A stretch of 64,000 nt of DNA, from the NCBI GenBank assembly GCA_964275585.1, contig CAXYCJ010000013.1, forward strand, positions 1 through 64,000. The letters are read 5' to 3'. Shown here one piece after another: positions 60,372 to 64,000 of this stretch. The position numbers and the translations under genes are program-made. Numbering within the stretch: the stretch's first letter is position 1; every line of letters starts with the position of its first letter. The notes beneath the pieces are model-generated. The model ran no database searches. It worked only from the letters and a program-made list of their open reading frames with translations, and had not been told where the DNA came from. The DNA is from D2472 sp964275585 (lineage in GTDB: Bacteria > Pseudomonadota > Gammaproteobacteria > Magnimaribacterales > D2472).

Positions 60372-61054
60372 GATCTTTGCCCAAGTAAAACTTCACCCAG
60401 TCTAATCATTGTAGAACCTGCAATAATCGCATCTTCATAATCACTCGAAGTGCCTAAAGAAAGTTGAGCACAATCTGGCAAAACTTTAAGCAAAGACCCT
60501 TGAAGAGAAATAATATTTTTATAGGTTTCCACTTTATCTTTTACGTTTGCATTAATCTTAGGCATAAACATTAACCCCTCTAACTTCAGATTGGGGTAAT
60601 TTCCCTGTAATTCTTTTGCAAAACTTATCACATCTTGGGGCTGAACACCCGATTTAGTGGGCTCATTGTCGATATTAACTTGAATTAAAACAGAAATAGT
60701 TTTTTTTAAAGATTTACATTCAGCGTCTAGCTTCATAGCAACTTTAGTTCTATCCAGAGAATGAACCCAGGCTGCATGCTTAGCTATTGTTTTAATTTTA
60801 TTTGTTTGAATTGGTCCCATAAAGTGCCAAATAATATCTTTTGGGCATGAAAGAGACTTCTGAGAGAGTTCCTGTGCATAGTTTTCACCAAAATCTCTTA
60901 GACCTAAATCATATGCTTCATTGATCACTTCGCTGGACTGAAGCTTAGAAACAGCAATTAGTTTTACACAATCATTTGGCTTATTAATTTTTTTACATGC
61001 AAGGTGAATATCGCCCAATACTTTATTTAGACGTAATTCTATGTCTTGATGCAT
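60368..61054 (-). CDS. yggS: YggS, PLP homeostasis protein
   Basis: 228 residues, single-domain PLP-binding TIM barrel. The PLP Lys is in LIAVSKLQ (about residue 36). IWHFMGPIQTNK and LSLGTSSDYEDAI are family blocks. Keeps PLP and B6 vitamers balanced; the typical partner of proC. Its start overlaps the SPOR gene by 16 bases. Confidence 0.94.
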   Translation of the reverse strand: MHQDIELRLNKVLGDIHLACKKINKPNDCVKLIAVSKLQSSEVINEAYDLGLRDFGENYAQELSQKSLSCPKDIIWHFMGPIQTNKIKTIAKHAAWVHSLDRTKVAMKLDAECKSLKKTISVLIQVNIDNEPTKSGVQPQDVISFAKELQGNYPNLKLEGLMFMPKINANVKDKVETYKNIISLQGSLLKVLPDCAQLSLGTSSDYEDAIIAGSTMIRLGEVLLGQRS

Positions 61055-61575
61055 TTTTTATAAATTAAAGGCTGTCGATTATTTTTTCTTAAAAGCTCAT
61101 TAGCATTATTCACTTCAGACCTAGTTTTATATGGTCCAGACATTACTTTAAACAATGGTTTTTCAGGACGAGAAGAGCTAAATGTCCTCTCCACATATGC
61201 CTCTAATCCTAAAGCAAGCATGGCACTTAATTGCTCTTGGGCATAAATACGCTTTCCATAAGATTCAATTTGAAGACGATATTCACAGTTTTCTATTATT
61301 GCAATTCCTTGAAGGTCGACCAGCACAGTATCTTTTTCTAAATCAATTGGGTATTGAAATTCAATCGTAGGATTTGTCACCCCTCCAAATAGATTAACAA
61401 CATCTGTTTTCAGAATAAATTGTGATGAAAAAATTAGCAAAACTGCCATACCAGCAATAATAAAAAAGTGTTTAATTTTTAGGGGCTGATTTAGTTGTCG
61501 TTTAGCCCGCAAAGAGGTTTTAGTTCTTGTACGATCAGATTTATTAACAGGATGTTTTTTTGCAAAGTCTTTCAA
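61039..61575 (-). CDS. SPOR-domain cell division protein (FtsN-like)
   Basis: 178 residues: basic cytoplasmic N-terminus, one membrane helix (about 35-53), a periplasmic linker, and a C-terminal SPOR domain (about 97-175, with YRLQIESYG and FKVMSGPYKTRSEVNNA) that binds denuded peptidoglycan at the septum. FtsN-like proteins follow argS in many gammaproteobacteria; here the order argS, this gene and 5 bases between agree. Confidence 0.85.
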   Translation of the reverse strand: MKDFAKKHPVNKSDRTRTKTSLRAKRQLNQPLKIKHFFIIAGMAVLLIFSSQFILKTDVVNLFGGVTNPTIEFQYPIDLEKDTVLVDLQGIAIIENCEYRLQIESYGKRIYAQEQLSAMLALGLEAYVERTFSSSRPEKPLFKVMSGPYKTRSEVNNANELLRKNNRQPLIYKKCIKT

Positions 61576-61580
61576 ATTAA

Positions 61581-63302
61581 TTACATTTTTTCAAGCGGTT
61601 CAATTCCTAGCAACTCAAGTGATGAGGCTATAACAGATTTTACTATTGCCAAAGCTCGCATCATATTTTCTTGGTCAGCTTTGGGCGCATTTAAGATATT
61701 TACATCATTATAAAAATGATGAAAGCTCTGAGCTAAATCGCGAAGGTAATAAACAATAAGATGGGGCTGAAGATTATCACCAGCACTTTTAACAATAAAT
61801 TTATAGTTAAGCGCAAGCTGCATTAATTCATCACAACTTTTAAAGTTATTAGCTTTATTAAAATCATCAGGAAGAGATTTCTGTTGGGCAAGGTATTTTT
61901 TTTCAATTGAACAAATTCTTGCGTGCGCATATTGGATGTAATAATAAAGGTTATCCTTTGAATTAGATCGAGCAATCCCAATGTCAAAATCTAAATGTTG
62001 ATCAGCCTGTTTTGAGAGATAGAAAAATCTTGAAGCATCTGGTCCAATATCATCAATCAATTTCTTGAGAGTATAGAAATTTCCACTCCGTGTAGACATT
62101 TTAATTTTTGTCCCGTCCTCTAATAAATTTGCAAATTGAACGAGTTGAACCTGCATTTGATCTTTGTTGTAACCCATCGCTTCGATAGTCGCCTCAATCC
62201 TCTTAATGTAGCCGTGATGGTCTGAACCCCAAACATTGATAATTTTATTAAATCCTCGATCTAACTTATTCTTATGGTATGCCAAGTCAGCAGATAGATA
62301 GGTTCCTCTGCCATCATCTCTAATGATTACACGATCTTTATCGTCACCAAATTTAGTAGATTCCAGCCAAATAGCTCCATCTTTTTCGTATGCATGTTTT
62401 TGCTTCACCTTTTTCAGTGATTGAGAAATCTCTGATTGATTATCTGAAAGATCTCCCAATGATGATTCATAAAACCACTGATCAAATTCAACCTTAAACT
62501 CAGTTAAGTCATCTTTAATTGATTTAATTACATGATTTAGCCCATGTTCCCTTATTAGCGCCCAGTCCTGTGTGTAAACCGTTTTAATGCGATCAATCAA
62601 CTCATCAATTTGATGTTCATCTTCTTTTGGTAGGTCACTTTGTAACAGGTTTTTCCCCTCAGCATCAACAACAGAATTGCTACAAATTGACTCTGCAATT
62701 TCTTTAACGTATTCACCCTTGTATGCTGAATTAGGAAAACTACTGTCATCGAAGCAAGAGAATTTTCTTAAGAAAATACTACACGCTAAAATATCTATTT
62801 GCCTTCCAGCATCATTGACATAATATTCTCTCGATATTTTATGACCAAGACTTGAAAGAATTCGCCCTATGGCATCTCCATAGGCTGCACCTCGACCATG
62901 ACCAACATGCAAGGGCCCAGTTGGGTTTGCCGATACAAACTCAATTTGGATTTTTTGCTCATCTTTTTTAGAAATAGTAGGCAATACATTTATATCATTG
63001 GTCTGTTTTAAAAATGCCTCTTGAGTTAAGAAAATATTTATAAAGCCTGGACCAGCAATCTCTATTTCTTTAACTCCATTTAACTGCATTAATATTGGGA
63101 CAAGCCTTGATGCTAATTCTTTTGGGTTTTGTTTTGCAAGGTTGGATGCAACTAAGCATAGATTTGTTGTCCAATGACCCTTATCCAATGAGTCAGCAAG
63201 GGTGAGCTTATGCTTGCTTTCTAAAATTTTTTTTTGGTCGCTAGCAAACCCAAGATCATCTTGAATAAAATTATTTAGCGCTAATAATATTTGATCAAAC
63301 AA
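61581..63302 (-). CDS. argS: arginyl-tRNA synthetase
   Basis: 573 residues, class I. HIGH-like HVGHGRGA near 127 and KMSTRSGN near 405 are the catalytic motifs; an N-terminal Add1 domain and C-terminal anticodon-binding helices (ending LELLGIEPLEKM) are present. Follows efp by 3 bases. Confidence 0.97.
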   Translation of the reverse strand: MFDQILLALNNFIQDDLGFASDQKKILESKHKLTLADSLDKGHWTTNLCLVASNLAKQNPKELASRLVPILMQLNGVKEIEIAGPGFINIFLTQEAFLKQTNDINVLPTISKKDEQKIQIEFVSANPTGPLHVGHGRGAAYGDAIGRILSSLGHKISREYYVNDAGRQIDILACSIFLRKFSCFDDSSFPNSAYKGEYVKEIAESICSNSVVDAEGKNLLQSDLPKEDEHQIDELIDRIKTVYTQDWALIREHGLNHVIKSIKDDLTEFKVEFDQWFYESSLGDLSDNQSEISQSLKKVKQKHAYEKDGAIWLESTKFGDDKDRVIIRDDGRGTYLSADLAYHKNKLDRGFNKIINVWGSDHHGYIKRIEATIEAMGYNKDQMQVQLVQFANLLEDGTKIKMSTRSGNFYTLKKLIDDIGPDASRFFYLSKQADQHLDFDIGIARSNSKDNLYYYIQYAHARICSIEKKYLAQQKSLPDDFNKANNFKSCDELMQLALNYKFIVKSAGDNLQPHLIVYYLRDLAQSFHHFYNDVNILNAPKADQENMMRALAIVKSVIASSLELLGIEPLEKM

Positions 63303-63305
63303 AAG

Positions 63306-63866
63306 TTAAGCGCGCCCCGAATATGCCCCAGTTCTAGTATCCACTTTAATTTTCTCTCCTTCTTCTACAAATAGAGGGACCTGAATGGTCACCCCAGTCT
63401 CTAATTCTGCAGGTTTGGTTGCCCCAGATACAGTATCCCCTTTAATTCCAGGATCTGATTTTGAGATTATTAGTTCAACAAATGGAGGCGCCTCAACTGA
63501 TATTGGCTCATCGTTCCAAATCACCACCTCGCAATTTTCTTGTCCTATAATCCATTTTTTAGTATCTGCAATGACAGTCTCTGAAATCCCAATCTGTTCA
63601 AATGTTACAGAATTCATGAAATGCCAAAATTCACCATCTGAGTATAGGTAGCTCATCTCAACCGTCATTACATCCGCTTCTTCAACTGACTCACCAGACT
63701 TATAAGTTTTATCTATCACTTTATCAGTGATTAGGTTTCTAAATTTTACCCTCATCACAGCTTGACCCTTGCCAGGTTTATGGAATTCATGCTCGATGAT
63801 TGAACACGGCTGGTTATTAATAATAATTTTAAGACCGTTCTTAAATTGACTTGTTGATATTTTCAT
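63306..63866 (-). CDS. efp: elongation factor P
   Basis: 186 residues, three beta-barrel domains. Rescues ribosomes stalled at proline runs. The modifiable lysine is Lys33 in KPGKGQAVMRV, in the E. coli-like context. No epmA/epmB modification gene is in view. Confidence 0.95.
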   Translation of the reverse strand: MKISTSQFKNGLKIIINNQPCSIIEHEFHKPGKGQAVMRVKFRNLITDKVIDKTYKSGESVEEADVMTVEMSYLYSDGEFWHFMNSVTFEQIGISETVIADTKKWIIGQENCEVVIWNDEPISVEAPPFVELIISKSDPGIKGDTVSGATKPAELETGVTIQVPLFVEEGEKIKVDTRTGAYSGRA

Positions 63867-63911
63867 TGTGTGATTTACTTTCCTCTTCTATTTTAAAAGG
63901 GGTTTTCGCTG

Positions 63912-64000
63912 ATGCATAAATTATTATTATCTACTTTATTACTATCTATTGTTGTTATTTCTTCATGTTCTAACCAACAAACTTCACCTTTAAATGAATC
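63912..64000 (+). CDS. lipoprotein, 5' end only
   Basis: Starts at ATG 63912 and runs off the window. Hydrophobic signal of Leu, Ser and Val, lipobox ISSC near residue 19-22, then a polar stretch SNQQTSPLN. Function unknown. Divergent from efp with 45 bases between, which must hold both promoters. Confidence 0.6.
   Translation, partial: MHKLLLSTLLLSIVVISSCSNQQTSPLNE

Noticed and set aside
1..64000. tRNA, rRNA, CRISPR arrays, riboswitches and parS sites
   Set aside because: Looked for by eye and none found; a covariance-model scan would be needed to exclude small RNAs firmly.

Overview
The window looks like a chromosomal segment of a streamlined, AT-rich gammaproteobacterium, most likely a marine oligotroph of the SAR86 type (inference from base composition, gene order and gene content; no rRNA is present to confirm it). 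Evidence: parB next to atpIBEFHAGDC-glmU-glmS (an origin-proximal arrangement), the tesA/ybbA-ybbP divergon, cysQ beside a yrfG-like gene, rpoH (sigma-32), and the series trmB-hemW-rdgB-metW-metX-yggT-proC-yggS followed by a SPOR gene-argS-efp, all familiar gammaproteobacterial neighbourhoods. Genes are packed with 1-30 base overlaps, and no non-coding stretch exceeds about 250 bases. No tRNA, rRNA, CRISPR array, transposase or integrase was seen.

Layout. 1-10843: parB, the complete F1Fo ATP synthase operon behind a strong sigma70-like promoter, then glmU and glmS. 10844-18706: an accessory island just after the glmS stop codon. It is divided by eight short direct repeats, each resembling the last codons of glmS (Ser-Val-Thr-Val-Glu-stop, written with different synonymous codons), in most copies followed at a fixed distance by AACAGTG-like bases. 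Between the repeats lie one- or two-gene modules, all on the glmS strand: a methyltransferase, an OGFr-domain protein, a 49-residue membrane peptide, an adhesin-E-like secreted protein, a homocysteine methyltransferase, an HXXEE membrane protein plus aldo/keto reductase, and a glutathione-dependent formaldehyde detoxification pair. It resembles an integron-like cassette array that uses the glmS 3' end as its site. This is the most unusual structure in the window.

18738-29000: MAPEG protein, an exported three-domain MsrA-thioredoxin-MsrB protein, small enzymes, a fatty acid hydroxylase family protein, tesA with the ybbA-ybbP ABC system, an NRAMP-like transporter. 28917-38700: phosphatidylethanolamine synthesis (psd, pssA), then lipid- and peptide-related hydrolases and small membrane proteins. 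38702-41904 (mostly minus): a truncated lipoprotein remnant, a MazG-like pyrophosphohydrolase, a GT60-type polypeptide GlcNAc transferase divergent from a prolyl 4-hydroxylase (recalling the eukaryotic Skp1 hydroxyproline glycosylation pair), and a HexR-like regulator.

41946-50612: uvrD, a TRAP transporter whose binding protein is split from its membrane subunits by lipB-lipA, yaaA, and a dienoyl-CoA isomerase with a small upstream gene. 50659-54111: a likely phosphorus-scavenging phosphatase pair, a yrfG-like phosphatase and cysQ. 54165-64000: rpoH with a perfect AT-only palindrome before its start, trmB with no ordinary start codon, then the long minus-strand set for heme chaperoning, nucleotide sanitation, methionine and proline synthesis, cell division, arginyl-tRNA and EF-P.
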